This document shows, one piece after another, positions 8,232-16,726 of a DNA stretch of 64,000 nt. The DNA is from Parapusillimonas sp013416435. Lineage in GTDB: Bacteria; Pseudomonadota; Gammaproteobacteria; Burkholderiales; Burkholderiaceae_B. Location of the stretch: contig NZ_CP197474.1 of the NCBI RefSeq assembly GCF_052180245.1, forward strand, positions 4,588,001 through 4,652,000, in the 5' to 3' direction. The position numbers and the translations under genes were made by a program. The number at the start of each line of letters is the position of its first letter. Position 1 is the first letter of the stretch. The notes under the pieces are model-generated. The model was not told the origin of the DNA. It saw only the letters and a list, made by a program, of their open reading frames with translations, and searched no databases.

Positions 8232-9461
8232 TCAGTATTCCGACGATTTTCCGGTGATGGCCACGCCAACACGCAACATGAAGTAGGAAAATGCATCGAT
8301 CCACCGGCCCAGCCTTCCCCGGCGTTGCAGGTCTTCTTCATGGACCTGCCTCGAGTTCTGCCGCATCTCCATTTCCAGCGCCTCGGTGAGCTCTTCGGCG
8401 AAAGACGAATCCTGCACGTATACATTGCCCTCGCGCGCCAGCAGGAGGCTGAAGGGGTCCAGGTTCGACGACCCGACCATGGCGCAGTTGTCCATGACCG
8501 CCACTTTGGCGTGCAGATAGCTGGCCATGTATTCGTACAGCTCGATGCCGTCGTCAATGAGCTTGCAGTACATATAGCGGCAGGCCCGGTACTGCAACGG
8601 ATATTCGGAGCGCCCCTGCAGCAGCAACCGCACGCGCACGCCCCTGCGCGCAGCCTCTTCCAGGGCTTTGCGCAGGCGCCGGCCCGGAAAGAAATAGGCA
8701 TTGGCGATCAGGATATCGTGCCGGGCCTTGGACAAGGTGGCAAGATATACGTTTTCGATGGTCTGCCGAAACCGGACGTTATCGCGCAGAAGGAATGCCG
8801 CGCGCCTGCCGGGACTGAACCGCGCCATGGGCTTCACGATCCGCGCCCTGCGCCATTCTCCCCAGTTCTTCAACCGCTGATAGAACGCCGCCCAATCATC
8901 ACGGCGCCGCCATGCCATGCGCAGCCACAGGGCACGCTGGGCCCGGGCGACGTCGGCGACGATGGGTCCTTCCAGCCTGACGGCGAAATCGAAGCGGGGA
9001 AGCGGGCCGGCACCGTCATCCGGCACATCCTCGTAGTCGTCCAGAATATTGATGCCGCCCACGAAGCCGATTTCATTGTCCACCACCGCCGTTTTACGGT
9101 GCAGGCGGCGCAGCCGTCTCGGGTCTATCCTCATGGCGCGCAAGCCCTGGGGCTCAGGCCGGTAAATGCGATACTGCGCGCCCATCCGGGCCAGCCTGCC
9201 CGCGATGTCGAGCGCATGTTCGGAGCTGCCGAATCCGTCGATGACCACTCTTACCTTGATGCCGCGTTCGCAGGCCTTGCTCAGGTGATCGAGCACTTTC
9301 AAGCCGGTGCGATCGAGGCAGAAGATATAGGTTTCCAGGTGAACGCTACGCCGCGCCCCGTCTATGGCGGCGCACAGGGACGGGAAGAATTCGCCCCCGT
9401 TGTGCAGCAAGTCGATCTTGTTGTCTTCATGCCAACTCAGGCGCTGATCTTTCTGGGCCAT
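8232..9461 (-). CDS. clsB: Cardiolipin synthase B-like phospholipase D family protein
   Basis: Phosphatidyltransferase of the PLD superfamily, 409 residues, predicted to condense phospholipids at the inner membrane. Two complete HKD motifs are visible: HRKTAVVD (H121, K123, D128) followed by GGINI, and HAKVAVMD (H317, K319, D324) followed by GSSNLD. There are no N-terminal membrane segments, which separates it from ClsA and fits ClsB. It is last in a minus-strand run with the hydrolase and the EEP nuclease, and ClsB/EEP pairing is common (E. coli ybhN-clsB-ybhP). Confidence 0.88.
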   Translation of the reverse strand: MAQKDQRLSWHEDNKIDLLHNGGEFFPSLCAAIDGARRSVHLETYIFCLDRTGLKVLDHLSKACERGIKVRVVIDGFGSSEHALDIAGRLARMGAQYRIYRPEPQGLRAMRIDPRRLRRLHRKTAVVDNEIGFVGGINILDDYEDVPDDGAGPLPRFDFAVRLEGPIVADVARAQRALWLRMAWRRRDDWAAFYQRLKNWGEWRRARIVKPMARFSPGRRAAFLLRDNVRFRQTIENVYLATLSKARHDILIANAYFFPGRRLRKALEEAARRGVRVRLLLQGRSEYPLQYRACRYMYCKLIDDGIELYEYMASYLHAKVAVMDNCAMVGSSNLDPFSLLLAREGNVYVQDSSFAEELTEALEMEMRQNSRQVHEEDLQRRGRLGRWIDAFSYFMLRVGVAITGKSSEY

Positions 9462-9491
9462 GCTGTCCTCTCCTTGCGGCCATGCCCGGAA

Positions 9492-10343
9492 CTATAAGCC
9501 CATCGACCCCAGGATGGCTTCGCACAGGGGACTCGCGGGGTCTCTCAGTTGCATCAGGATATTGAAGTGGTTCACGCCCGCGACTTCCAGCATCTGGACG
9601 CTGCAGCCGGCCTCCCGGCATGCGGCGGCGTAGATCCGGCTTTGCCGCTTGAACTCGTCGGTTTCATGCTCGCCCCAGGCCAGCAGAATGGGACATGGAC
9701 GTTTGGGAAGATGAAAAAGCGGGCTGGCCAGCGTGGCCGTATCGAAATCAAAAGCGGTCCAGGCATTGACGTGGGTATGCAGCAAAGGCCGCAGATCGAA
9801 CAAACCGCTGATCGGGCTGGCGCTTTGGATGACGCCATCCGGAAAGTCAGCGCCGTGCTGCCAGCCGCCGGCCAGCAGCATGCCGGCCAGATGTCCGCCC
9901 GCCGAGCTGCCGCTTACGTGGATGCGCTCCGGATCACCGCCGTAGCGATGGATATTCCGATACACCCAGGCCAGCGCACGGCGGCATTGCTGGACGATAT
10001 GAGCTACCGGCACGGCGGGTGCAAGCGAGTAATTGATCGACACCACCAGCGCGCCCGCCTGCGTGAACGCCGGGGCCATGAACGACGAGTCGTCCTTGGA
10101 CAAAGCCCGCCAGTATCCTCCGTGTATGAACAGGTAAACCGGCGCCTTCGATCGCTGCGCGGGGAAGATATCCAGCGTTTCGTCGGGATGCGCGCCATAG
10201 GGCACGGAAAGTTCGCCCCGCAGCTGCTTCCTGGCCAGCGCGCTGAAGTCGGCATACTCCTTCAGGAAAGGCAGGCAATCGGGCACCGATGCCCGGGCGT
10301 TGTACTGTTTATCCAGGTAGGGGTCGAGCGTGTCCGCCGTCAT
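9492..10343 (-). CDS. Alpha/beta hydrolase, arylformamidase (kynurenine formamidase)-like
   Basis: Predicted carboxylesterase or amidase of 283 residues. The motif FIHGGYW is the oxyanion-hole signature of the kynurenine formamidase group, the nucleophile elbow is SGSSAGGHLAGM, and the late His is in VAGVNHFNIL. The start at 10343 overlaps the stop of the EEP gene as ATGA; a longer in-frame reading is not needed. No kynurenine pathway gene is nearby, so arylformamidase activity is only suggested by the motif. Confidence 0.75.
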   Translation of the reverse strand: MTADTLDPYLDKQYNARASVPDCLPFLKEYADFSALARKQLRGELSVPYGAHPDETLDIFPAQRSKAPVYLFIHGGYWRALSKDDSSFMAPAFTQAGALVVSINYSLAPAVPVAHIVQQCRRALAWVYRNIHRYGGDPERIHVSGSSAGGHLAGMLLAGGWQHGADFPDGVIQSASPISGLFDLRPLLHTHVNAWTAFDFDTATLASPLFHLPKRPCPILLAWGEHETDEFKRQSRIYAAACREAGCSVQMLEVAGVNHFNILMQLRDPASPLCEAILGSMGL

Positions 10344-11197
10344 GGGAGTTCGAGTTCCGCGAACAGCGGGGCATGATCGGAAATCTGCTTCCATGGCGCG
10401 CCTTGCAGGACCCGGGCCTTCCGCACGGCAAAACCGCGCTGGTAGATGCGATCCAGCCGCAGCCACGGGAATGCAGCGGGGAAAGTACGCGGCGGCGGCG
10501 TCATGCGGGCCGCGCCGTTGTTGCCCAGTTCATGGATTCGTTGTGCCAGTTGTTCCGGCTTCGTGCCATAGCGCAGCGTTTCGCGCAGGCGGTTCATCTT
10601 GCCAAGCAGGCGCCGGGGTCCGATGGAGTCAGGCGGCGCAATGGCAAATACCTCGTACAGGCTCAATTGCTGCACGAACAAGGGCGCAAGGCGGTTGCTC
10701 CAGTCATTGAAGTCGCCCGCGATGAGCATGGGCTCTTCTTCGGGCACAAGGCGCTTGATGCGTTCGACCAAGGCCGCAACCTGGCGCGAACGGCCGCCTG
10801 CAAAAAGGCCGAGATGCACGACCAGGCAATGCACGGGCACACCCTGGACTTCGATCACGGCATGCAGCAGGCCGCGCTGTTCCAGCCTGTGATCGGAGAT
10901 GTCCTGGTTTTCGTGCTGGAGGATTGGGTAGCGCGACAGCAGGGCATTGCCGTGATCCGTCTGCTGGCGCACGGCATTGCAGCCGTAGCAGGCTTCCATG
11001 TCGAGCGCGGCGCTGAGGAACTCGTGTTGCGCATCCAGGCTGATGCGCTGCTCGTTACGGCCCTGGACCTCTTGCAGAAACAGGAGATCGGGGCGCAGTC
11101 CGTACAAGCCGAGCCGCAAATCCGCCAACGATTCCCGGCTGCCCATGGCTGAGCGGCCTTTGTGAATGTTGTAGCTGACGACCCGTATGACGGACAC
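10340..11197 (-). CDS. Endonuclease/exonuclease/phosphatase family protein
   Basis: Metal-dependent phosphoesterase fold of 285 residues, with the family pattern in order: VVSYNIHKG (Asn), FLQEVQG (metal-binding Glu), HLGLFAGGRSRQ, AGDFNDWSN (Asp/Asn) and the C-terminal SDHAPLFAEL (Asp-His). Resembles E. coli YbhP, which sits beside ClsB. The substrate could be a nucleic acid or a phosphoinositide-like lipid head group; the sequence does not decide. It lies 27 bases downstream of aspS and overlaps the hydrolase. Confidence 0.85.
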   Translation of the reverse strand: MSVIRVVSYNIHKGRSAMGSRESLADLRLGLYGLRPDLLFLQEVQGRNEQRISLDAQHEFLSAALDMEACYGCNAVRQQTDHGNALLSRYPILQHENQDISDHRLEQRGLLHAVIEVQGVPVHCLVVHLGLFAGGRSRQVAALVERIKRLVPEEEPMLIAGDFNDWSNRLAPLFVQQLSLYEVFAIAPPDSIGPRRLLGKMNRLRETLRYGTKPEQLAQRIHELGNNGAARMTPPPRTFPAAFPWLRLDRIYQRGFAVRKARVLQGAPWKQISDHAPLFAELELP

Positions 11198-11224
11198 TGC
11201 GCCCTCCCTGCGTGATTGCTTCCC

Positions 11225-13018
11225 TTACTTTACCTCGGTATTGCGCAATCGGATATGCAATTCGCGCAGCTGCTTTTCGTCGACCGGCGATGGCGCTTGC
11301 GTCAGCAGGCACTGGGCGCGCTGTGTCTTGGGGAAAGCGATGACGTCGCGGATGGACTCCGCTCCGGCCATCATGGTCACCAGGCGGTCCAGGCCAAAGG
11401 CCACGCCGCCATGGGGAGGCGCGCCGTACTGCAAGGCATCCAGCAGGAAGCCGAACTTGTTGCGCGCCTCTTCTTCGCCGATATTGAGCGCGCTGAACAC
11501 CTTGCTCTGGATTTCGGCGCGATGGATACGCACCGAACCACCGCCGACTTCCCAGCCGTTGAGCACCAGGTCGTAAGCCTTGGCCAGCGCTGCGGCGGGG
11601 TCGGTGCCCAGCAGGTCTTCGTGGCCGTCCTTGGGGCTGGTAAAGGGATGGTGCGCGGCGAAATAACGGCCTTCTTCCTCGTCGTACTCGAACATGGGGA
11701 AGTCGATGACCCACAAGGGCTTCCAGCCGGCTTCGAACAAGCCGTTTTCCTTGCCGAACTCGCTATGGCCGATCTTGACGCGCAATGCGCCGATGGCGTC
11801 GTTGACGACCTTGGCCTTGTCCGCGCCGAAGAAGATCAGGTCGCCGCTTTGCGCGCCGGTGCGCTCGATGAGCTTGGTCAGCGCATCGACGTGGATGTTC
11901 TTGACGATGGGCGATTGCAGGCCGTCGGGGACGGAGGCGGCATCGTTCACTTTGATGTACGCCAAGCCTTTGGCGCCGTAGATGCCCACGAACTTGGTGT
12001 AGGCGTCGATTTCGCTGCGAGGCATGCCGGCGCCGCCGGGAATGCGCAAGGCAACCACGCGGCTGGCAGGATCATTGGCCGGTGCGGAGAACACCTTGAA
12101 CTCGACGTCCTGCATCAGATCGCCGACATCGACGAATTCGAGCTTGACGCGCAGGTCGGGTTTGTCGGATCCATAGCGCTGCATGGCCTCGCCCCAGGTC
12201 ATGGTGGGGAACAGCTTCGGCAGTTCGACGCTCTGGACGGTCGAGAACACATGGCGGATCATGCCCTCGAAGATTTCACGGATCTGCTCTTCGCTGAGGA
12301 AGGAGGTTTCGCAATCGATCTGCGTGAATTCCGGTTGGCGGTCCGCGCGCAAGTCTTCGTCGCGGAAGCACTTGGTGATCTGGTAGTAGCGGTCGAAGCC
12401 CGAGACCATGAGCATCTGCTTGAACAGCTGCGGCGATTGGGGCAGGGCGAAGAACTGGCCCTCATTGACGCGGGACGGAACCAGGTAGTCGCGCGCGCCT
12501 TCCGGCGTGCTCTTGGTCAGCATGGGTGTCTCGATATCGATGAACCCCAGTTGATCCAGGTATTTGCGCACTTCGATGGACACACGGTAGCGCAGCATCA
12601 GATTGTGCTGCATCTGCGGGCGGCGCAGGTCCAGCACACGGTGCGTCAACCGGGTGGTCTCTGACAGATTATCATCGTCGAGCTGGAACGGAGGCGTCAC
12701 GGACGGATTCAGGACCTCGATTTCGCGGCACAGGACTTCGATTTCGCCGGACTTGAGCTCCGGGTTGCTGGTCCCTTCGGGACGCAGTCGCACCAGGCCG
12801 GTGATGCGCACGCAATACTCGTTGCGTATGTCTTCCGCAGTCGCGAAGGCCTTGACGTTGTCCGGGTCGACCACGACCTGGGCAAGACCGGCCCGATCGC
12901 GCAGGTCGATGAAAATCACACCGCCGTGGTCGCGGCGACGATGGACCCAGCCAAACAAGGTCACTGTCTGGTCAAGATGTTCTTTACTGACCTCGCCGGT
13001 ATAGCAGGTACGCATCAA
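11225..13018 (-). CDS. aspS: Aspartate--tRNA ligase
   Basis: Class IIb aminoacyl-tRNA synthetase of 597 residues, the full bacterial length. It begins with the anticodon-binding OB domain (VTLFGWVHRRRDHGGVIFIDLRDR), then motif 2 FRDEDLRADRQPEFTQID, the GAD insertion domain typical of bacterial AspRS, and motif 3 FGLDRLVTMMAG. No asparaginyl-tRNA synthetase or gatCAB can be seen here, so whether the enzyme is discriminating cannot be said. Transcribed after fmdB and the DUF502 gene, a conserved betaproteobacterial order. Confidence 0.98.
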   Translation of the reverse strand: MMRTCYTGEVSKEHLDQTVTLFGWVHRRRDHGGVIFIDLRDRAGLAQVVVDPDNVKAFATAEDIRNEYCVRITGLVRLRPEGTSNPELKSGEIEVLCREIEVLNPSVTPPFQLDDDNLSETTRLTHRVLDLRRPQMQHNLMLRYRVSIEVRKYLDQLGFIDIETPMLTKSTPEGARDYLVPSRVNEGQFFALPQSPQLFKQMLMVSGFDRYYQITKCFRDEDLRADRQPEFTQIDCETSFLSEEQIREIFEGMIRHVFSTVQSVELPKLFPTMTWGEAMQRYGSDKPDLRVKLEFVDVGDLMQDVEFKVFSAPANDPASRVVALRIPGGAGMPRSEIDAYTKFVGIYGAKGLAYIKVNDAASVPDGLQSPIVKNIHVDALTKLIERTGAQSGDLIFFGADKAKVVNDAIGALRVKIGHSEFGKENGLFEAGWKPLWVIDFPMFEYDEEEGRYFAAHHPFTSPKDGHEDLLGTDPAAALAKAYDLVLNGWEVGGGSVRIHRAEIQSKVFSALNIGEEEARNKFGFLLDALQYGAPPHGGVAFGLDRLVTMMAGAESIRDVIAFPKTQRAQCLLTQAPSPVDEKQLRELHIRLRNTEVK

Positions 13019-13078
13019 GGATTACTCCGTATGTAAAAATGCCGAAATTCTAAAATTAAAAAGCTTACTGCCAGGGCC

Positions 13079-13774
13079 TCAGCGCCCGCCCGCCTCGTCG
13101 TCTTCCCGGCGCGGGGAGACCTCGTCGATACGCTGGGCGGCGTCGACGATGGACACCGCTTCATGCCCGGCTTCGAGCCCTTTGACAGAAACGGGCGCTA
13201 CGACGCCCATGGAAACTATGTACTTCAGTGCTGCATCGACGCTCATGTCGAGCACCTGGACGTCGTCCCGGGGCAGCATGAGGAAAAAACCGGATGTCGG
13301 GTTGGGCGTGGTCGGCACGTACACACTGACATAGTCGCCCGCCAGTTTCTCGGCAACCTCGCCGCTGGGCGCGCCGGTAAGAAAGGCAATGGTCCAGGCG
13401 CCCTGCCGAGGGTACTGGATCAGGACGGCTTCGCGGAATGCTTGCCCACCCGGCGCAAGCACCGTGTCGCTGACCTGCTTGACCGAATTATAAATCGATC
13501 GCACCAGGGGGATACGCCCAAGAAGCTGCTCCCAGCGTTCGACCAGGGCGGCGCCGATGAAATTGGCGCCCAGCAAGCCGGTCAGCAGCACCACCCCGAG
13601 GACCAGCAGCAACTGGAAACCCGGGATGCGAAAGCCGAACAGCGACTGGGAGGTGAGAAAGGGCGGCACCACGCTTTCAAGCGTGCTGATCAACAGCGCG
13701 ATCACCCAGATGGTGATGACCAGGGGAATCCAGATCAGCAGCCCGGTGATGAAATATCGCTTGAAAAAACGCAT
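13079..13774 (-). CDS. DUF502 family membrane protein
   Basis: Integral membrane protein of 231 residues with two N-terminal transmembrane segments (about residues 5-30 and 50-75) and a soluble remainder. Conserved pieces of the family are visible: FITGLLIWIPLVITIWV, IPLVRSIYNSVKQVSDT, YPRQGAWTIAFLTG and VPTTPNPTSGFFLMLPRDDV. The start at MRFFKRYF is chosen because it places the first membrane segment at the normal position; it lies 13 bases after fmdB. Function unknown. The family is regularly found between fmdB and aspS. Confidence 0.85.
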   Translation of the reverse strand: MRFFKRYFITGLLIWIPLVITIWVIALLISTLESVVPPFLTSQSLFGFRIPGFQLLLVLGVVLLTGLLGANFIGAALVERWEQLLGRIPLVRSIYNSVKQVSDTVLAPGGQAFREAVLIQYPRQGAWTIAFLTGAPSGEVAEKLAGDYVSVYVPTTPNPTSGFFLMLPRDDVQVLDMSVDAALKYIVSMGVVAPVSVKGLEAGHEAVSIVDAAQRIDEVSPRREDDEAGGR

Positions 13775-13787
13775 GCGTGCCTTGAGA

Positions 13788-14069
13788 TCAGGCGGACGCC
13801 GGACTCGCCGCGGCGGGTTCCGCCGGCTTGGCGGCGCTGTCGCCGCCGGAGGCCGCGGCCGGTGCCGCACCCGCCCCGCTGGCGCTTCCGTTCCGGAAGT
13901 CGGTCACATACCAGCCCGACCCCTTGAGCTGGAAACCGGCCGCCGTCACTTGTTTGGAATAGGTGTCCTGATTGCATTCAGGACAAACGGTAAGCAGGGG
14001 ATCGGATATTTTTTGCAGGACGTCCTGCGCGTGTCCGCAAGCGCTGCACTTGTAGGCGTAAATAGGCAC
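13788..14069 (-). CDS. FmdB-type zinc ribbon protein
   Basis: Small protein of 93 residues. A GTG start gives MPIYAYKCSACGHAQDVLQK, the family N-terminus; no ATG does. Two CxxC knuckles (KCSAC and VCPEC) form a predicted zinc ribbon in the first 40 residues. The C-terminal third is low complexity, rich in Ala, Pro, Ser and Gly. The name comes from a proposed formamidase regulator, but the family role is not established. First gene of the fmdB-DUF502-aspS group. Confidence 0.85.
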   Translation of the reverse strand: MPIYAYKCSACGHAQDVLQKISDPLLTVCPECNQDTYSKQVTAAGFQLKGSGWYVTDFRNGSASGAGAAPAAASGGDSAAKPAEPAAASPASA

Positions 14070-14190
14070 GACGAAGTTCCACGAAAAGGTACGACAAAAA
14101 CGCCTAATTTTAGCCGCTTTTGCCCGTAAATACCCACAATGCACCCATGGCGCCCGTTGTCCGCTCCGGATGGACGCGCAAACCGGTGGC

Positions 14191-14264
14191 GGGGTCAGAC
14201 CACATGTGGTCTGACCCCTCGGGCGGTGGGTTCTGGGGTCAGACCCCGTACGGGGTCTGACCCC
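14191..14264. repeat. Palindromic repeat locus 2 (two units)
   Basis: Unit 14191-14218 is a variant whose inner arms end CCACATGTGG, a paired change that keeps the stem. Unit 14235-14264 has exact arms. They are separated by TCGGGCGGTGGGTTCT. The same two-unit block with nearly the same spacer recurs at 15668-15743, on the other side of the antiporter gene and in the same direction. Lies between the 3-prime end of the antiporter gene and the start of fmdB. Confidence 0.95.
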
Positions 14265-14279
14265 CTGGGCTTGCCGGCC

Positions 14280-15560
14280 CTAGAAAGAGTTGGGCAGCAT
14301 GAACATGGCCGCCGCCACCAGCGTAGGCACCGCCGCTGCGAGCAGCAACTTCAAGGGCGAAATCGCGCCATCCGGGAAACAACCCTTCAGGATGGCGAAG
14401 CCGGCCGGGTTCGGCGCGTTGGCGATCACGGTCAAGCCGCCCCCGGTCACGGCCCCCGCCACCAGCATATAGCGCCAGAGTTCGCTCGTGCCTTCCACCA
14501 GAGAACCTAGATACGTGAGCGCCGCATTATCGGTGACCGCGGTCAGGGCGGTCGCCCCCCAGTACAGGACAATGGGCGAGAGGCCGGCCAGAAGATCCTG
14601 CAGCCACCATTTCTGCAAACCGCCCAGCACGACCAGCCCCGCAAGGAAAAAGCCCACCATCAGGCCTTCCCGTATCAGCAGCGGATTCTGATGGCGCTTG
14701 TACGCATGCGCATAACCGATGAACAGCATGAGAAAGCCCAGGAAAATCACCGGATGATGGGCGGACAGGACGACGCCGATCAGAAAGATGGTGTGAATCG
14801 TGATGACGATCCAGGGCACCGGCGCGCGCCGATCGGCGGCCTCTTGCACAGGGCTCGCGCCTATGCTGCCGTCAACTAGGTGCTTGCTGCATACCAAGGT
14901 CAGCACGCCTGCGTTGATGAACACGGCGGCGACCGCGCGCCAGCCGAAATGCGTTGCCATGTAGGCGGAGTCCCAACCGAAGGTTTGTGCCACCATGAGC
15001 ACGGGCGGTGCGGCATAGGCGGTGAGTACGCCGCCGATGGAAATGTTCACGAACAGCACGCCTATGGTCAGGTACTTGAAGCCCGCCTGTTCGCTGCGGC
15101 CGAAATAGGCGTCGCGCAGCAGCAGGGCCGCAAGCGTCATGGCGGCCGGTTCCGTGATGAGCGAGCCAGTCAGCGGCACCACGGACATGATGACGAAGTA
15201 CATGGCCAGCTCGCGTTTCATGGGCAGCGCCTGCGCGATCAAGCGCACCAGCTTGCCGACGAGTTCCAGGATGGGTCTGCTGGCCGCCACCACCATGATG
15301 GCAAACACGAACGCCGGTTCCGTGAAATTGCGCGTGTCAATGTAAGTGACCGTCTCGCCTACACCCGACAGCAGCGCCATCACGGCAAGCAGCACGCAGG
15401 CCCACACGCCGAATACCGCCTCGACTTCCGACAACAGATGCCAAAGCCCGGCATGCGCCCCGCCCCGATTGGCCAGGCGGGCAAAAACGGGCACCGAAAA
15501 GGTATGGATGATGGCGATCGCAAAAAGCGCCGTCGCCAGATATTCTAGGAAGCTGGTCAT
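14280..15560 (-). CDS. Putative Na+/H+ antiporter (Na_H_antiport_3-like)
   Basis: Polytopic membrane protein of 426 residues with roughly eleven hydrophobic segments. The stretches ETVTYIDTRNFTEPAFVF, MVVAASRPILELVGKLVR and SVVPLTGSLITEPAAMTL match what I recall of the putative Na+/H+ antiporter family PF07399, with TDNAALTYLGSLVEG in the second half. The paired acidic residues within membrane segments fit cation transport. It stands alone between two copies of a 75-base repeat module, so it is probably transcribed by itself. Confidence 0.75.
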   Translation of the reverse strand: MTSFLEYLATALFAIAIIHTFSVPVFARLANRGGAHAGLWHLLSEVEAVFGVWACVLLAVMALLSGVGETVTYIDTRNFTEPAFVFAIMVVAASRPILELVGKLVRLIAQALPMKRELAMYFVIMSVVPLTGSLITEPAAMTLAALLLRDAYFGRSEQAGFKYLTIGVLFVNISIGGVLTAYAAPPVLMVAQTFGWDSAYMATHFGWRAVAAVFINAGVLTLVCSKHLVDGSIGASPVQEAADRRAPVPWIVITIHTIFLIGVVLSAHHPVIFLGFLMLFIGYAHAYKRHQNPLLIREGLMVGFFLAGLVVLGGLQKWWLQDLLAGLSPIVLYWGATALTAVTDNAALTYLGSLVEGTSELWRYMLVAGAVTGGGLTVIANAPNPAGFAILKGCFPDGAISPLKLLLAAAVPTLVAAAMFMLPNSF

Positions 15561-15620
15561 TCGTTTGTCTTATGGAAGAAACGGCGTAGATTGTCGCATG
15601 CTGTGCGGAAAAAGATCCAT

Positions 15621-15743
15621 GGGGACAGACCCCATACGGGGTCTGTCCCCTTCGGCCGACGACTTTTGGGGTCAGACCCCATGTGGGGTCTGACCCCTCG
15701 GGCGATGGGTTCTGGGGTCAGACCCCGTACGGGGTCTGACCCC
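15621..15743. repeat. Palindromic repeat locus 3 (three units)
   Basis: Unit 15621-15650 is a variant with GGGGACAGACCCC and GGGGTCTGTCCCC, again a paired substitution. Units 15668-15697 and 15714-15743 have exact arms and the spacer TCGGGCGATGGGTTCT, duplicating locus 2. The last base of the final unit is the first base of the ubiA stop codon as read on the plus strand. Confidence 0.95.
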
Positions 15744-16720
15744 TACACCAGCACGGTGCCGGCAAGAGCGGCGACCAGCAGGAGCACGCCCACAGCCATA
15801 TTGGCACGGAAAAGCATGAAGTTGCGGTCGGGGTGCGCCAGGCTGAAGACCCTCATCTGCCAGATGAAATGGCCCGCGATCGCTGCCATGACCACGTAAT
15901 AAGGCCAATCCATGCCCATGGACCAGCCGCCCGCCACCCACAGCACGATCGTCGCAATATAGAACCCGCTGATCCAGATCTTGCCTTTGTCGGCGAATCG
16001 CATGGCGGTGGAATGCAGGCCCAGCTTGAGATCATCGCGGACATCGACGTATGCATAGATGGAGTCATAGCCGACCTGCCACAGCACGGCGCCCAGCCAC
16101 AGTGCGATCGCTGCCAGGGGAACGGTGTTCTGCGTGTCGGACCAGGCCATGAGCATGCCCCAGTTGAACCCTATGCCCAGCACCACCTGCGGCCAGTAGG
16201 TAAAACGCTTGCATAGCGGGTACACGATCACGATGGGCACCAGGGCGACGGCAAGCCATCGGCTGTATTCGTTCAGCGCCAGCAGCAGCAAGGCGCAGAC
16301 CGCCAGTTGCGCCAGCACGAACCATAGGGCGTTACGCAGGCTGAGTTGCCCGCTGGTCAGTGGCCGGAAACGCGTGCGCTCGACCATCTTGTCGATATCG
16401 CGATCGAAGATGTCGTTGAAGCAGCACCCGATGCCGCGCATCAGCAACGCGCCCAGCGAAAAAATGAACAGCCGGAACAAAGTGGGCCAGCCGTCCGCGG
16501 CTTGCACGAGCGCGGCCAGGCAGGGCAGCAGCGTCAGCCATGTGCCCACCGGCCGATCCAGGCGGCACAGCCGCGCGTAGGGCCCCCACGAACGGGGCAG
16601 CCAGCGCTCGACCCAGTCGTCCGGCCGCATGTCGGCCAGATCGGGAGTGCCGGGCGCAGCCGGCTCGAGCAGTTCGCCCATGTGTTCGGGTTGCGGGGAT
16701 CCGGACTTGGGTGACGCCAT
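15743..16720 (-). CDS. ubiA: 4-hydroxybenzoate octaprenyltransferase
   Basis: Membrane prenyltransferase of ubiquinone synthesis, 325 residues, about nine membrane segments. First Asp-rich motif NDIFDRDIDKMVERT and second YVDVRDDLKLGLHST bind the Mg-prenyl-diphosphate. The N-terminal 45 residues before RLCRLDRPVGTWL are hydrophilic and longer than in E. coli UbiA. The stop codon abuts a palindromic repeat. Separated by only 6 bases from the aminotransferase gene upstream, so probably cotranscribed with it. Confidence 0.95.
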   Translation of the reverse strand: MASPKSGSPQPEHMGELLEPAAPGTPDLADMRPDDWVERWLPRSWGPYARLCRLDRPVGTWLTLLPCLAALVQAADGWPTLFRLFIFSLGALLMRGIGCCFNDIFDRDIDKMVERTRFRPLTSGQLSLRNALWFVLAQLAVCALLLLALNEYSRWLAVALVPIVIVYPLCKRFTYWPQVVLGIGFNWGMLMAWSDTQNTVPLAAIALWLGAVLWQVGYDSIYAYVDVRDDLKLGLHSTAMRFADKGKIWISGFYIATIVLWVAGGWSMGMDWPYYVVMAAIAGHFIWQMRVFSLAHPDRNFMLFRANMAVGVLLLVAALAGTVLV

Positions 16721-16726
16721 CTCGGA

